Notes: generated from the sequence alone by a model not told the origin. Positions 20,194 to 29,686 are shown, counted from the stretch's first letter. The stretch: 64,000 bases of DNA from Janthinobacterium sp. ROICE36 (GCF_002869965.1 NZ_PEBS01000019.1:1-64000); one strand, 5' to 3'. A program made the numbers and translations.

Positions 20194-21795
20194 TTGCCCA
20201 ACCTGTTGACTCGCCGCCTGGCATTGCTGACCGAAGATGCCAACCGCGCGCTGCTGGGCGGCTTGCGCGGCATCGAGCGTGAAACCCTGCGCGTCGACCA
20301 TGCCGGCCATCTGGCTTCCACGCCCCACCCCGCCGCCCTGGGCTCGGCGCTGACGCACCCTGAAATCACCACCGACTACGCCGAAGCGCTGCTCGAATTC
20401 ATCACCCCGGCTGAAAGCGACATCGCCGTTACGCTGAACAAGCTGGACACCGTGCACCGCCATGCCTACAGCCGCCTGGGTGACGAGTTGCTGTGGAGCC
20501 AGTCGATGCCCTGCCAGCTGCCGCCCGAAGCGGAGATAGCGATCGCCAACTACGGCAGTTCGAACATGGGCATGCTCAAGCACGTCTACCGGCGCGGCCT
20601 TGCCTTGCGCTACGGCAAGGCCATGCAATGCATCGCCGGCATCCATTACAACTATTCGCTCGACGAACAGCTGTGGCAGGTATTGCACAGCAATACCGCT
20701 ACCAGCGCCAGCCCGCACCACGCGGCGGCCACGCCGAAAGACGTGCAGTCGGAAAGCTATCTGGCGACGATCCGCAATTTCCGCCGCTACAGCTGGCTGT
20801 TGATGTACCTGTTCGGCGCCTCGCCGGCCCTGTCCGCCGGTTTCCTGCGCGGCCGCGCGCACAAGCTCGACACCTTGTCCGACGACACCCTGTTCCTGCC
20901 CTACGCCACCAGCCTGCGCATGAGCGACCTCGGTTACCAGAACGATGCCCAGTCCGGCCTGCGCCCGCATGAAAACAGCCTCGATGATTACGTCAATGCG
21001 CTCACGCACGCCGTCAACGACCCGTATCCGCCGTATGCGGCGCTGGGCACCAAGAAGGATGGCGAATGGATCCAGCTGTCCACCAACGTGCTGCAGATCG
21101 AAAATGAATACTATTCGACCATCCGCCCGAAGCGCGTGATCCGCACGGGCGAACGCCCCATCCAGGCCCTGTGCCTGCGCGGCGTGCAATACATCGAAGT
21201 GCGCTGCATGGATGTCGACCCGTTCGAGCCAGTGGGCATCAGCCTGGAAACGGGCCGCTTCCTCGACGCCTTTTTGCTCTTCTGCGCGCTCGACGACAGC
21301 GCGCCCATCTCGGCCGAGCAAAGCGCCTGCTACACGCACAATTTCGCCCGCACCGTCAAGGAAGGCCGCACGCCGGGCCTGACCCTGCGACGCGACGGCG
21401 CAGACATCACCCTGCAGGCGTGGGGCGAAGAACTGCTGGCGCGCATCGCCCCCGTGGCGGCACTGCTCGACGCACGGCAGGGCGGCACGGCGCATGCGGA
21501 CAGCCTGGCGACGCAGGCGGCCAAGCTGGCCGACCCGGACGCGACACCATCGGCAAAGGTATTGGCCGAGCTACGGGCCAATGGCGGCTCGTTTGCCGCC
21601 TTCGGCCTGCGCCAGAGCGAGCGCCACGCCGCCTACTTCCGCGCGCAGCCGCCGACACCGGAACAAAGCGCGTATTTCGACGAGATGGCCGCCAGCTCGC
21701 TGGCCGAGCAGCGCGCCATGGAAGCGGCGCCCGCCGGCAGCTTCGACGATTTCGTCGCCGCCTACCGCGCCAGCACCCTGTGTTCGCACACCTGA
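20194..21795 (+). CDS. gshA: Glutamate-cysteine ligase
   Basis: First step of glutathione synthesis: ATP-dependent joining of glutamate and cysteine. The proteobacterial type-1 family is supported by [13 protein letters not shown] near the N-terminus, [36 protein letters not shown] and [17 protein letters not shown] choose TTG at 20194 (533 residues; E. coli 518) because GGAAG sits seven bases upstream and family similarity begins soon after; no ATG is in frame. An acetylpolyamine amidohydrolase-like gene follows 19 bases later. Confidence 0.93.
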   Translation: MPNLLTRRLALLTEDANRALLGGLRGIERETLRVDHAGHLASTPHPAALGSALTHPEITTDYAEALLEFITPAESDIAVTLNKLDTVHRHAYSRLGDELLWSQSMPCQLPPEAEIAIANYGSSNMGMLKHVYRRGLALRYGKAMQCIAGIHYNYSLDEQLWQVLHSNTATSASPHHAAATPKDVQSESYLATIRNFRRYSWLLMYLFGASPALSAGFLRGRAHKLDTLSDDTLFLPYATSLRMSDLGYQNDAQSGLRPHENSLDDYVNALTHAVNDPYPPYAALGTKKDGEWIQLSTNVLQIENEYYSTIRPKRVIRTGERPIQALCLRGVQYIEVRCMDVDPFEPVGISLETGRFLDAFLLFCALDDSAPISAEQSACYTHNFARTVKEGRTPGLTLRRDGADITLQAWGEELLARIAPVAALLDARQGGTAHADSLATQAAKLADPDATPSAKVLAELRANGGSFAAFGLRQSERHAAYFRAQPPTPEQSAYFDEMAASSLAEQRAMEAAPAGSFDDFVAAYRASTLCSHT

Positions 21796-21814
21796 CCTTG
21801 CGCAAAACGCCCCG

Positions 21815-22858
21815 ATGCTGACCTTCTACAATGAATTGCACAGCCAGCACCGGGGCCGCTTCGAGCTGTTTCGCGGCACCATGGTGCCCTGTTTCGAGAC
21901 GCCGGAACGGGCCGACATGGTGGTGGCCGAGCTGGGACGGCGCAACCTGGGCCGCATCGTCACGCCGCACGGTGTGCCCCTGACGTCGCTAGAACGCATC
22001 CACACGCCGCGCTATCTGCATTTCCTGCGCCACGCCTGGCACGACTGGCTGGCGCTAGCCCCTGGCAACGCGGACAAGGACGCGCTGCCGTCCGTGTGGC
22101 CCGTGCGCACCTTGCGCAGCGACATCGAACCGGACGACTTCACGGCCAAGCTGGGCCTGTACTCGATGGACAACGGCACGCCGCTGACGGCCGGCACCTG
22201 GACGGCGGCCAAGACGGGCGCCGACTGCGCCGTCAACGCGGCCCATGCGCTGCGCCTGGGCGAACGGGCCACGTTTGCCCTGACGCGCCCACCGGGCCAC
22301 CATGCGGGCAGCGATTTCTTTGGCGGCTACTGCTTCCTCAACAACGCGGCTCTGGCCGCGCAGCATTTGCTCGACGACGGCGCGCGCCGGGTCGCCATCC
22401 TCGATATCGATTACCACCACGGCAACGGCACGCAAAGCATTTTCTATGCGCGCGACGACGTGCTATTCGCCTCCCTCCACGCCGACCCGCGCAGCGAGTA
22501 TCCGTTCTATCTGGGCCACGCCGACGAGACAGGCAGCGGCGCCGGCACGGGCTACAACGTCAACCTGCCGCTGCCGGCCGGCACGTCCACGGCCAGCTGG
22601 TTCGCCGCGCTGGAAACGGCCTGCCTGCGCATCAATATGTACGCGCCCGACGCGCTGGTGGTGTCGCTCGGTGTGGATACTTTCGTCGGCGACCCGCTGT
22701 CGCACTTTGCCCTGCAAAGCGGCGACTACCTGCGCGTGGGCGAACGCCTGGCGCATCTGAACCTGCCTACCGCCTTCATCCTCGAAGGCGGCTATGCGGT
22801 GAAGGAGCTGGGCATCAATGTGGTGAACGTGCTCGAAGGTTTCGAGACGGCCGACTAA
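21815..22858 (+). CDS. Histone-deacetylase-superfamily acetylpolyamine amidohydrolase
   Basis: A 347-residue zinc-dependent deacetylase of the arginase/deacetylase fold. Motifs: TRPPGHHAGSDFFGGYCFLNN with the paired His, DIDYHHGNGTQ with a zinc-ligand Asp and His, and LSLGVD-type LVVSLGVDTFVGDP. The length and the GYCFLNN context fit bacterial acetylpolyamine amidohydrolases, which release polyamines from N-acetylated forms, better than acetoin-utilisation AcuC; substrate is inference. It sits 19 bases downstream of gshA and is probably co-transcribed. Confidence 0.85.
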   Translation: MLTFYNELHSQHRGRFELFRGTMVPCFETPERADMVVAELGRRNLGRIVTPHGVPLTSLERIHTPRYLHFLRHAWHDWLALAPGNADKDALPSVWPVRTLRSDIEPDDFTAKLGLYSMDNGTPLTAGTWTAAKTGADCAVNAAHALRLGERATFALTRPPGHHAGSDFFGGYCFLNNAALAAQHLLDDGARRVAILDIDYHHGNGTQSIFYARDDVLFASLHADPRSEYPFYLGHADETGSGAGTGYNVNLPLPAGTSTASWFAALETACLRINMYAPDALVVSLGVDTFVGDPLSHFALQSGDYLRVGERLAHLNLPTAFILEGGYAVKELGINVVNVLEGFETAD

Positions 22859-22861
22859 GCT

Positions 22862-23644
22862 CTACATATTCCTGAACAGCGCCATGAACGGCTGGCTCAC
22901 GGCCAGGGTTTCCGGCCGCGTTTTCAGGCGCAGGGCGCCGCGTCCCACCTCGTCGCGCGTGACCGCCGCCACCATCTTCATGTTGACGATGGTGGAGCGG
23001 TGAATCTGCTTGAAAATGGCCGGATCCAGCACATCGAGCAATTCGCGTATCGGCTTGCGCAGCAGCGCCTCGCCGTCCGCCGTCATGACGGCCGTGTACT
23101 TGGTATCGGATTGAAAATAAGCGATGTCTTCCACCATGATCAACCGCGTATCCTTGCCGCTGCTGGCCGTCAGCCACACCAGCGGCGGCGACTTGGCCGC
23201 CGCCGGCAAGGCGCTGCTCAATTGCTGCAGCAGGCCGGCCAGCGCGCCGTCGCCCGCCGGGGCCTTGCCGGCGCGCGCCTGCAGGCGCTGCAAGGTCGCC
23301 TGCAAGCGCTCGCGGGCGATGGGTTTCAATAAGTAATCGACGGCGCCCTTGTCGAAGGCATCGATCGCGTACTGGTCGTAGGCGGTGACGAACACCACCT
23401 GCGTGGCGGGACTCGCTTCCAGCGCGCCGGCCGCCACTTCCAGACCCGTCAGGCCCGGCATGCGGATGTCGAGGAAGGCGATATCGGGCTTGCACGTGGC
23501 GATGGCCTCGAGCGCCGTGCCGCCGTCGTCGCAGGCGGCGACGATGCGCAGTGCCGGCCACTCTTCAGCCAGCAAGGCCACCAGCGCATCGCGCAGCAGG
23601 GTTTCATCTTCGGCGATGACGCAGCTCATTTCAGGCGGATGCAT
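22862..23644 (-). CDS. LytTR-family response regulator
   Basis: A 260-residue regulator: receiver domain (1-120) with paired acidic residues in IAEDET, phosphoacceptor Asp in AFLDIRMPG and Lys in YLLKPI, then a LytTR DNA-binding domain (about 155-260) with VEDIAYFQSDTKYT and FKQIHRSTIVNM. The ATG at 23644 has AAGGAG six bases upstream, inside the end of the kinase gene, and the two genes overlap by 14 bases. It is thus translationally coupled to the LytS-type kinase and very likely its partner. Confidence 0.93.
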   Translation of the reverse strand: MHPPEMSCVIAEDETLLRDALVALLAEEWPALRIVAACDDGGTALEAIATCKPDIAFLDIRMPGLTGLEVAAGALEASPATQVVFVTAYDQYAIDAFDKGAVDYLLKPIARERLQATLQRLQARAGKAPAGDGALAGLLQQLSSALPAAAKSPPLVWLTASSGKDTRLIMVEDIAYFQSDTKYTAVMTADGEALLRKPIRELLDVLDPAIFKQIHRSTIVNMKMVAAVTRDEVGRGALRLKTRPETLAVSQPFMALFRNM

Positions 23645-24896
23645 GCGACACTCCTTGCGCCGTGCTGTCCGGCAGCGTGATGGTGGCCGTCACGCCATCG
23701 GGGAAATTGGCGAGAATGGCAAACGCGGCCGCATTGCCGTAGGTCAGGCGCAGGCGTTCGCGCACATTGCGCAAGCCGATGCCCGTGCCGGCGCCGTCGT
23801 CGCTGAAGCCCTTGCCGTCGTCGGCCACCGTGACGATCACCGTGCCATCGCCGCTGCGCGCCATGATCCAGATGGTGCCGCCGCCGCTCTTCGGCTCCAG
23901 GCCGTGCTTGATGGCGTTTTCCACCAGGGTTTGCAGCATCATGGGCGGCAGCTCCGCCTGGCGCAGGTATTGCGGTACCTCAATCTGCAGGTTCAAACGC
24001 GCGCCCATGCGGATTTTCAGGATATCGAGATAGGCGCGCGCCCGTTCCAGCTCCGTGCCCAGGGTCGACATCGCTTGCTCCGTGCGCGGCAGCGAATGGC
24101 GCAGATACAAAATCAGGTTGCCCAGCATCTCGTCAGCGCGTACCGGGTCACTGCGCGTGAGCAGCTGCGCGCTGGCCAGCGTGTTGTACAGGAAATGCGG
24201 CTCCACCTGCGCATGCAGCAGGCTCAGCTTGGCCACCGTGAGTTCCTTTTCCGTTATCGTCTGGCGCGCCTCGGCCTGCTCGCCGCGCCGGCGCTGCGCC
24301 ACCCGACGCGTCATCGCCCGCGTCACCGCTTCCGCGTTTTCCAGGTTGCTGCCATGGTCGACGAGGAACCAATCGGTCCAGGCATTGCGCGCCGGTTCGC
24401 AGATCAAGGTCACGCTGCCCGCCTCGCCATTCGGCGTGACGGTGGCGAGGATCTGGTTCGGCCGCGGCTCCAGAAAACCCAGCAGGCGCATGCGGGGCAA
24501 GCCCGTGTGCGTGTAGGGCGCCGCGCGGCGCACTCTAGCCTGCACTTGCAGGCTGTCGCGCGCACTTTCGACCACTTCGCTGCCCGGCAGTTCGCGGATG
24601 GCAGCGTCGATCATGTCGAACGCCTCGCCCGCCTCGAACGGGATCTCGATCTGGCGCCGCTGGCGGCTCGACAGGGTGCTGGCATTGACGGCGCCGGCGA
24701 TCAGGCGCACGCGCCGCACGTGCGAAAACGCATTCGTGATGACGGCGCTGGCCAGCAGCGCGCCGACGATGACAAAGAAGCCTTCCGTCTGCCCGAAGAT
24801 ATAGCGCAGGAAATTCTCGACCAGGATCGCCGTGGCGATGATGTAGGTGAGCATCGTGGCCAGGGTGATGCGCAGGATAAAGAAGAGGCTAGTCAT
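23631..24896 (-). CDS. LytS-type sensor histidine kinase
   Basis: A 421-residue membrane kinase. Two N-terminal transmembrane segments (about 3-25 and 35-58) are followed by a sensory linker with no recognised domain (70-200). The His_kinase motif HAQVEPHFLYNTLAS holds the phospho-accepting His near residue 225. An HATPase_c domain follows, with NAIKHGLEP (N box) and DDGKGF and GIGLRNVRERL (G boxes). The ATG at 24896 has an AAGGAAAA site. It overlaps the LytTR regulator gene downstream and is divergent from ohr. Confidence 0.92.
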   Translation of the reverse strand: MTSLFFILRITLATMLTYIIATAILVENFLRYIFGQTEGFFVIVGALLASAVITNAFSHVRRVRLIAGAVNASTLSSRQRRQIEIPFEAGEAFDMIDAAIRELPGSEVVESARDSLQVQARVRRAAPYTHTGLPRMRLLGFLEPRPNQILATVTPNGEAGSVTLICEPARNAWTDWFLVDHGSNLENAEAVTRAMTRRVAQRRRGEQAEARQTITEKELTVAKLSLLHAQVEPHFLYNTLASAQLLTRSDPVRADEMLGNLILYLRHSLPRTEQAMSTLGTELERARAYLDILKIRMGARLNLQIEVPQYLRQAELPPMMLQTLVENAIKHGLEPKSGGGTIWIMARSGDGTVIVTVADDGKGFSDDGAGTGIGLRNVRERLRLTYGNAAAFAILANFPDGVTATITLPDSTAQGVSHASA

Positions 24897-25036
24897 GATT
24901 TTTTCCTTGGGGTGTGAAGTGGGCCCAGCATAACCATCGCCCCCGGCGACGGTGGCCATTATGCGATGGAAGGCCCGTAGTGGCGACAAAGGCAAGAAAA
25001 TAAAGCTTAAATAGGCGTCCCTTAAAATAAAATCGC

Positions 25037-25065
25037 TTGCAATTAAATAGTGCGCGATATATATT
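25037..25065 (+). promoter_or_regulatory. Candidate sigma-70 promoter upstream of ohr
   Basis: TTGCAA (25037-25042), a 17-base spacer and TATATT (25060-25065). The implied leader to the ohr ATG is about 108 bases. A TAAATAGT word (25044-25051) lies inside the spacer. Confidence 0.55.
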
Positions 25066-25130
25066 GAGCACATGGACGCCGCACTCGCTTCTTCAGACGG
25101 GCATCCTGGGGCGCCAGCCCACGAAACAAG

Positions 25131-25160
25131 TAGTACACTATTTAGTAGTCAACTATTTAT
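25131..25160 (+). repeat. Tandem 15-base repeat / candidate operator before ohr
   Basis: TAGTACACTATTTAG (25131-25145) is followed directly by TAGTCAACTATTTAT (25146-25160). Both carry ACTATTTA; its complement TAAATAGT occurs in the promoter spacer at 25044. The first copy also forms ACTA-TT-TAGT, a short palindrome. Three copies of one word around a peroxide-defence gene suggest a MarR/OhrR-type operator. Confidence 0.5.
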
Positions 25161-25179
25161 CTATCTAAAGGAAACCATC

Positions 25180-25605
25180 ATGTCGATCAAACAAGTCCTG
25201 TACCGCGCTGTAGCTACCGCCACCGGAGGCCGCGAAGGCCGTGCCGTATCGTCCGACAATGTGCTGGACGTCAAGCTGACCACGCCAAAAGAACTGGGCG
25301 GCAATGGCGCCGTGGGCACCAATCCGGAACAACTGTTCGCCGCCGGCTACTCGGCCTGCTTCATCGGCGCCATGAAATTCGTCGGCGGCCGCGACAAGAT
25401 CGCCCTGCCGGCGGACCTGTCGATCGAAGGCAAGGTCGGCATCGGCGCCATCGACACGGGCTTCGGCATCGAAGTGGAACTGACAATTTCGCTGCCGGGC
25501 ATGGAACGCGCCGCCGCCGAAGCGCTGGTCGCCGCCGCCCACATCGTGTGCCCGTACTCGAACGCCACGCGCGGCAACATCGACGTCACCTTGACGATCG
25601 TCTGA
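25180..25605 (+). CDS. ohr: Organic hydroperoxide resistance protein (OsmC/Ohr family)
   Basis: Cysteine-based peroxidase that reduces organic and fatty-acid hydroperoxides. It has 141 residues. The peroxidatic Cys is in [12 protein letters not shown] (near residue 60) and the resolving Cys in [13 protein letters not shown] (near 125), the pattern of true Ohr rather than OsmC. An AAAGGA site precedes the ATG at 25180. No ohrR gene is adjacent, unlike many Ohr loci. A terminator follows 40 bases after the stop. Confidence 0.93.
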   Translation: MSIKQVLYRAVATATGGREGRAVSSDNVLDVKLTTPKELGGNGAVGTNPEQLFAAGYSACFIGAMKFVGGRDKIALPADLSIEGKVGIGAIDTGFGIEVELTISLPGMERAAAEALVAAAHIVCPYSNATRGNIDVTLTIV

Positions 25606-25646
25606 GCGCACCTGACATAAGCTGCTGCGCGGCGTGCGTCGCCATT

Positions 25647-25684
25647 AAAACCGCACTGCCATGAAGGCAGCGCGGTTTTTTTTC
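25647..25684 (+). terminator. Rho-independent terminator after ohr
   Basis: AAAACCGC-a-CTGCC, loop, GGCAG-c-GCGGTTTT hairpin followed by a run of eight or more T residues, between ohr and elaA. Confidence 0.85.
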
Positions 25685-25733
25685 ATGCCGACCTTTAGAA
25701 TGGCACTCTTTTCCTGATTTTCCCGGAGTACGC

Positions 25734-26210
25734 ATGATCAGCTGGCAATGGAACAGGTTCGACACACTCGGCCCCCACGATTTATACCAGGTGCTGGCCT
25801 TGCGCCAGCGCGTGTTCGTCATCGAACAGCAGTGTATTTACCCGGACCTCGATGGCCATGACCAGCAAGCCATGCATTTGCTGGGCTGGCAAACGGTCGA
25901 TGGCCAGCGCCGGCTGGCCGCGTATCTGCGCGTGCTGGCACCGGGCGCCAAGTACGTGGAAATGTCGCTGGGCCGCGTGCTGACGGCGCCCGAAGCGCGC
26001 ACCACGGGTGCCGGCAAGCAGCTGTTGCTTGAGGGCATCGCGCGCGCGGAACGCCAGCACCCCGGCCACGCCATCCGCATCGGCGCGCAGCAGTACCTGG
26101 AGCGCTTCTACCAGTCCTTCGGTTTTGTCACCGTCAGCGCGCCCTACGATGAAGACGGCATACAACACGTCGACATGCTGCGCGCGGTGCCGCCTGGAAC
26201 GGCGGCATGA
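25734..26210 (+). CDS. elaA: ElaA-type GNAT N-acetyltransferase
   Basis: A 158-residue GCN5-related acetyltransferase. The N-terminal LYQVLALRQRVFVIEQQC segment is the ElaA signature; the acetyl-CoA site lies in the LGRVLTAPEARTTGAGKQLL region (residues 80-103), and IGAQQYLERFYQSFGF follows. The physiological substrate of ElaA proteins is not established. Its stop overlaps the start of the next gene by four bases (ATGA), so the two are translated together. Confidence 0.88.
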   Translation: MISWQWNRFDTLGPHDLYQVLALRQRVFVIEQQCIYPDLDGHDQQAMHLLGWQTVDGQRRLAAYLRVLAPGAKYVEMSLGRVLTAPEARTTGAGKQLLLEGIARAERQHPGHAIRIGAQQYLERFYQSFGFVTVSAPYDEDGIQHVDMLRAVPPGTAA

Positions 26211-26884
26211 CGACGGCCCTCATTTCCTGGAGCGGCGGCAAAGATTCCTGCCTGGCCCTGTGGCGCGCGCGCAACGCCGGCATGGCCGTGCCGCTGCTGA
26301 TCACGGCCATGGATGAAGATGGCCGCAAGTCGCGCTCGCACGGCGTGCCGCCGGAATTGCTCGAAGCGCAGGCGGCCAGCCTGGGTGCGCGCCTGCAGCG
26401 CTATCACGCCAGCTGGGCCAGCTACGAGGAACAATTCATCGCCATGCTGCGCGCCGCGAAAGACGATCGCATAGCCCACGCCCTGTTTGGCGACATCGAC
26501 CTGCAGCCGCACCGCGACTGGGAAGAAAAAGTCTGTGCCGCGGCCGGCCTGACGGCCCACCTGCCCCTATGGGGCGAAGCGCGGCGCGCGCTGGTCGATG
26601 AATTTCTCGCCGCCGGCTTCAAGGCCATCGTCGTCTGCATCAATGGCCAGCACTTGCCACGTGCATTTTGCGGGCGCGAGTTCGACGCTTCCTTCCTCGC
26701 CGACCTGCCGCCCGGCGTCGACGCCTGCGGCGAAAACGGCGAATTCCACACCTTCGTCTACGACGGCCCCGCCTTCAGCGCCCCCGTGGCGCTGCGCCGC
26801 ATGCAAGTGCTGCAATATGACGCACCGGCCAATCTGGGCGGCGCCACCTACTACTTCCAGGAACTCGCCCCGCCCGAGGCGTAA
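26207..26884 (+). CDS. DUF71/COG2102 ATP pyrophosphatase (Dph6-like)
   Basis: A 225-residue N-type ATP pyrophosphatase. The PP-loop SWSGGKDSCLAL is at residues 7-18, a GDIDLQPHRDWEEKVC segment lies mid-protein, and CGENGEFHTFVYDGP is near the C-terminus; the last two are diagnostic of DUF71. Eukaryotic and archaeal members make the amide of diphthamide, which bacteria lack. Comparative genomics in the literature has linked some bacterial members to B12 salvage; the role here is open. Coupled to elaA by ATGA. Confidence 0.82.
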   Translation: MTTALISWSGGKDSCLALWRARNAGMAVPLLITAMDEDGRKSRSHGVPPELLEAQAASLGARLQRYHASWASYEEQFIAMLRAAKDDRIAHALFGDIDLQPHRDWEEKVCAAAGLTAHLPLWGEARRALVDEFLAAGFKAIVVCINGQHLPRAFCGREFDASFLADLPPGVDACGENGEFHTFVYDGPAFSAPVALRRMQVLQYDAPANLGGATYYFQELAPPEA

Positions 26885-26902
26885 AGGAAGCGCCAAAGCA
26901 AA

Positions 26903-26930
26903 AAGGGCGATTCCGTGGAATCGCCCTTGG
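26903..26930. terminator. Hairpin between convergent genes (candidate terminator)
   Basis: A perfect 12-bp stem AAGGGCGATTCC-gt-GGAATCGCCCTT between the DUF71 gene and the FKBP gene. T residues are only partly clustered on the plus side; on the minus strand TTGC follows TTTT. It probably ends transcription from one or both sides. Confidence 0.7.
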
Positions 26931-26951
26931 GTTTGGCTGTCCTGCACGCGC

Positions 26952-27413
26952 CTACTTTTTCGTCACGCCGATCAGCTTGACTTCAAACAGCAAGCCCGCG
27001 TAGCCGGGAATCGACGGCGGCTTGCCCGCCTTGCCATAGCCCAGGTCATACGGAATGGACAGGATGCGCGTGCCGCCCACCTGCATGCCGACCAGGCCGC
27101 GGTCCCAGCCCAAAATGACCTGGCCGATACCCAGAGGGAAAGAGAAGCCGGCGCCCGCCTGGTTCGTATCGAACTGCGTACCCTTGTTGCCCGGCTTGCT
27201 TGCGTCATACAGCCAGCCCGTGTAAAGCACGGTCAGGGTATCGCCCGCTGCCGCTGCCGTGCCAGTGCCAATCACGACGTCGGGGAAGGTGAGATCCTTC
27301 ACCTGCGTATTCGGGTCGAGCACGACCGGCTTTTCCGTGTTGGCAGCAGCGCCGCAGGCGGTCAGGGCCACGGCGCAAGCGAGTGTGGCGATCAATTGAA
27401 ATACCGATTTCAT
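26952..27413 (-). CDS. FKBP-type peptidyl-prolyl isomerase lipoprotein
   Basis: A 153-residue lipoprotein. The signal sequence ends in the lipobox LTAC (Cys near residue 20), which predicts lipid attachment in the cell envelope. The FKBP domain (45-150) shows LTVLYTGWLYDASKPG, FDTNQ, FSFPLGIGQVILGWDRGLVGM and IPYDLGYGKAGKPPSIP, covering the usual active-site residues. Its likely role is catalysing proline isomerisation in exported proteins. It converges with the elaA/DUF71 operon. Confidence 0.92.
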   Translation of the reverse strand: MKSVFQLIATLACAVALTACGAAANTEKPVVLDPNTQVKDLTFPDVVIGTGTAAAAGDTLTVLYTGWLYDASKPGNKGTQFDTNQAGAGFSFPLGIGQVILGWDRGLVGMQVGGTRILSIPYDLGYGKAGKPPSIPGYAGLLFEVKLIGVTKK

Positions 27414-27570
27414 CGTTTCCCTTTAAATATTGGTGTGTGACTGAGGCCCGTACGGTGCGGACCGGTACGGGCTGCAGTTTAACAGGAGTCGCCGGCCCCA
27501 TTTGTAAGCAGACGTAAGCAAGCCGTTAAATTTATGCGTCAACGAAACATTGCCACAATTATCATATTAT

Positions 27571-29448
27571 TCAGATTTCCACCTGCGTGCCCAGTTCGAT
27601 CACCCGGTTGCTCGGAATCTGATAGTAATCGGCCGCCGTGCGTGCATTGCGCGACATGGTGACGAACAGGTGCTCGCGCCACGGCATCATGCCGGCCCCC
27701 GGCGTCGAGATGATGGTCTGGCGCGCGATGAAGAACGACGTTTCCATCATCTCGAAATCCAATCCCTGCTCGGCGCATTGCGCCAGCGCAGCCGGAATAT
27801 CCGGTTCATCCTTGAAGCCGTAATGTACATTGACCTGGTAGCACTGGTGGCCCAGCTCCACCACGCGCACGCGCTCGGATGGCGCCACCCATGGCTCTTC
27901 ATGCATGAACACGGTCAGGAAAATCACCCGCTCATGCAACACTTTGTTGTGCAACAAGTTATGCAACAGCGCATGCGGCACGCCATCCGTTTCGCCGCGC
28001 AGGAAGATGGCCGTGCCGGGCACGCGCAGCGGCGGTGCGATGAACAGCGACGAGAGGAATTCGTTGAGCGGGATCGCCTGATTTTCCAGGTTCTGGAACA
28101 CCAGCTGGCGGCCCCGTTTCCAGGTCAGCATGATGATGAACAGGATGGCGCCCAGCAGCAGCGGGAACCAGCCGCCGTGGAACAGTTTCAGGGAACTGGC
28201 CGCGAACAAGTTCACATCGATGATCAGGAAGAAGCCCGTGGCACCCCAGCACAGCAGCAAATTCATCTTCCAGCGGTAGCGGATGACGAAGAAGGTCAGG
28301 ATCGTGGTGGCCAGCATGGTGGCCGTGACGGCAATGCCGTAGGCGGCGGCCAGCTTTTCCGACGAGCCAAAACCGACCACGGCCATCAGCACGACGGCCA
28401 GCTGCAGCCAGTTGACGGCAGGAATGTAAATCTGGCCGATTTCGCTTTCCGACGTGTGACGCACGCGCATGCGCGGCAAGAAGCCCAGCGCAATGGCTTG
28501 CTTGGTCATCGAGAAGGTGCCGGAAATGGTCGCCTGCGAGGCGATCACGGTGGCCATGGTCGACAAAATCACTAGCGGATACACGCTCCAGGCGCCCAGT
28601 TGCTGGTAAAACGGATTTGAAATGGCTTCCGGGTGCGCCAGCAGCAAGCCGCCCTGGCCCAGGTAGTTCAGCGCCAGTGCGGGAAAGGCGATCAGGAACC
28701 AGGCCATGCGGATCGGCTTCTTGCCAAAGTGGCCCATGTCGGCATACAGCGCCTCGGCGCCCGTCAGTGCCAGCACCACGGCGCCCAGCGACAGGAAGGC
28801 GATGCGGCCATTGTCCAGCAGGAAAGCTACCGCGTGCAGGGGATTGACGGCGGCCAGGATGCCTGGCGACTTGATGATATTGACCACGCCCATACAGGCG
28901 AGCGCGACAAACCAGATCAGCATGATGGGAGCGAAGAAGCGGCCGATGCCGGCCGTACCGTGCGACTGCACCGAATACAGCGCCACCAGCACGGCGATCG
29001 TCAGCCACACCACATACGGGCTGAACGCAGGCGTGGCCACTTCCAGACCTTCGATCGCCGACAGCACCGAAATGGCCGGCGTGATCACGCTGTCGCCATA
29101 GAACAGGGTGGCGCCGAACACGCCGATCACCATCAGCGGCACATGCCAGCGCGACGACTTGCTGACGGACGACAGCACCAGCGCCATCAGGGCCATGATG
29201 CCGCCCTCGCCGCGGTTGTCGGCACGCAGCACGAGGGTCACGTACTTGAGCGAGACGATCAGGGTCAGGCCCCAGAAGATCAGCGAGACAATGCCCAGCA
29301 GGTTGTTATGCGTGACCGCAAGGCCGTGGGCAGGGTCAAACACCGTCTTCAGAGTGTACAGCGGACTGGTGCCGATATCGCCGTAAACGATGCCGACGGC
29401 AGCCAGTGTCAAGCCGACCAGACTGCTTTTTTTATGTTCCGACGTCAA
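27571..29448 (-). CDS. kup: Low-affinity potassium transporter Kup
   Basis: Potassium:proton symporter in the inner membrane. About 625 residues with twelve hydrophobic segments in the first 440 and a soluble C-terminal part. The N-terminal AAVGIVYGDIGTSPLYTLK signature and FYGDSVITPAISVLSAIEGL are typical. No ATG lies in frame near the homologous N-terminus (SEHKKSSLVGL). TTG at 29448 is the best start by length (E. coli Kup 622), though its Shine-Dalgarno is weak; the frame stays open upstream to 29589. Confidence 0.93.
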   Translation of the reverse strand: MTSEHKKSSLVGLTLAAVGIVYGDIGTSPLYTLKTVFDPAHGLAVTHNNLLGIVSLIFWGLTLIVSLKYVTLVLRADNRGEGGIMALMALVLSSVSKSSRWHVPLMVIGVFGATLFYGDSVITPAISVLSAIEGLEVATPAFSPYVVWLTIAVLVALYSVQSHGTAGIGRFFAPIMLIWFVALACMGVVNIIKSPGILAAVNPLHAVAFLLDNGRIAFLSLGAVVLALTGAEALYADMGHFGKKPIRMAWFLIAFPALALNYLGQGGLLLAHPEAISNPFYQQLGAWSVYPLVILSTMATVIASQATISGTFSMTKQAIALGFLPRMRVRHTSESEIGQIYIPAVNWLQLAVVLMAVVGFGSSEKLAAAYGIAVTATMLATTILTFFVIRYRWKMNLLLCWGATGFFLIIDVNLFAASSLKLFHGGWFPLLLGAILFIIMLTWKRGRQLVFQNLENQAIPLNEFLSSLFIAPPLRVPGTAIFLRGETDGVPHALLHNLLHNKVLHERVIFLTVFMHEEPWVAPSERVRVVELGHQCYQVNVHYGFKDEPDIPAALAQCAEQGLDFEMMETSFFIARQTIISTPGAGMMPWREHLFVTMSRNARTAADYYQIPSNRVIELGTQVEI

Positions 29449-29686
29449 GATTGCACCCGTTTTTGTTTTGTTGCATCGCACAATATGATAGGTATTAGCA
29501 AATAGCAAGAGTATTTTTGCATGGTTCCGCAGCTGCCCCAAGGTCGTGGTTTTGTGCCGCTCCGCCTTGCTGCGCGGGCTCGCGGCCATTGATTTGTTGC
29601 CATTCTACGCCTCGCCAGCGGCGCCGGGCAGCCCCCGATGTTTTCAGCCATAATGACAGACTGTCTACTCTCCAGGGAAGCCCATC

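Noticed and set aside
25072..25180. 36-codon N-terminal extension of ohr from an upstream ATG
   Set aside because: Ohr proteins begin near MSIKQVLY and a ribosome-binding site stands right before 25180; the extension covers the operator-like repeats.
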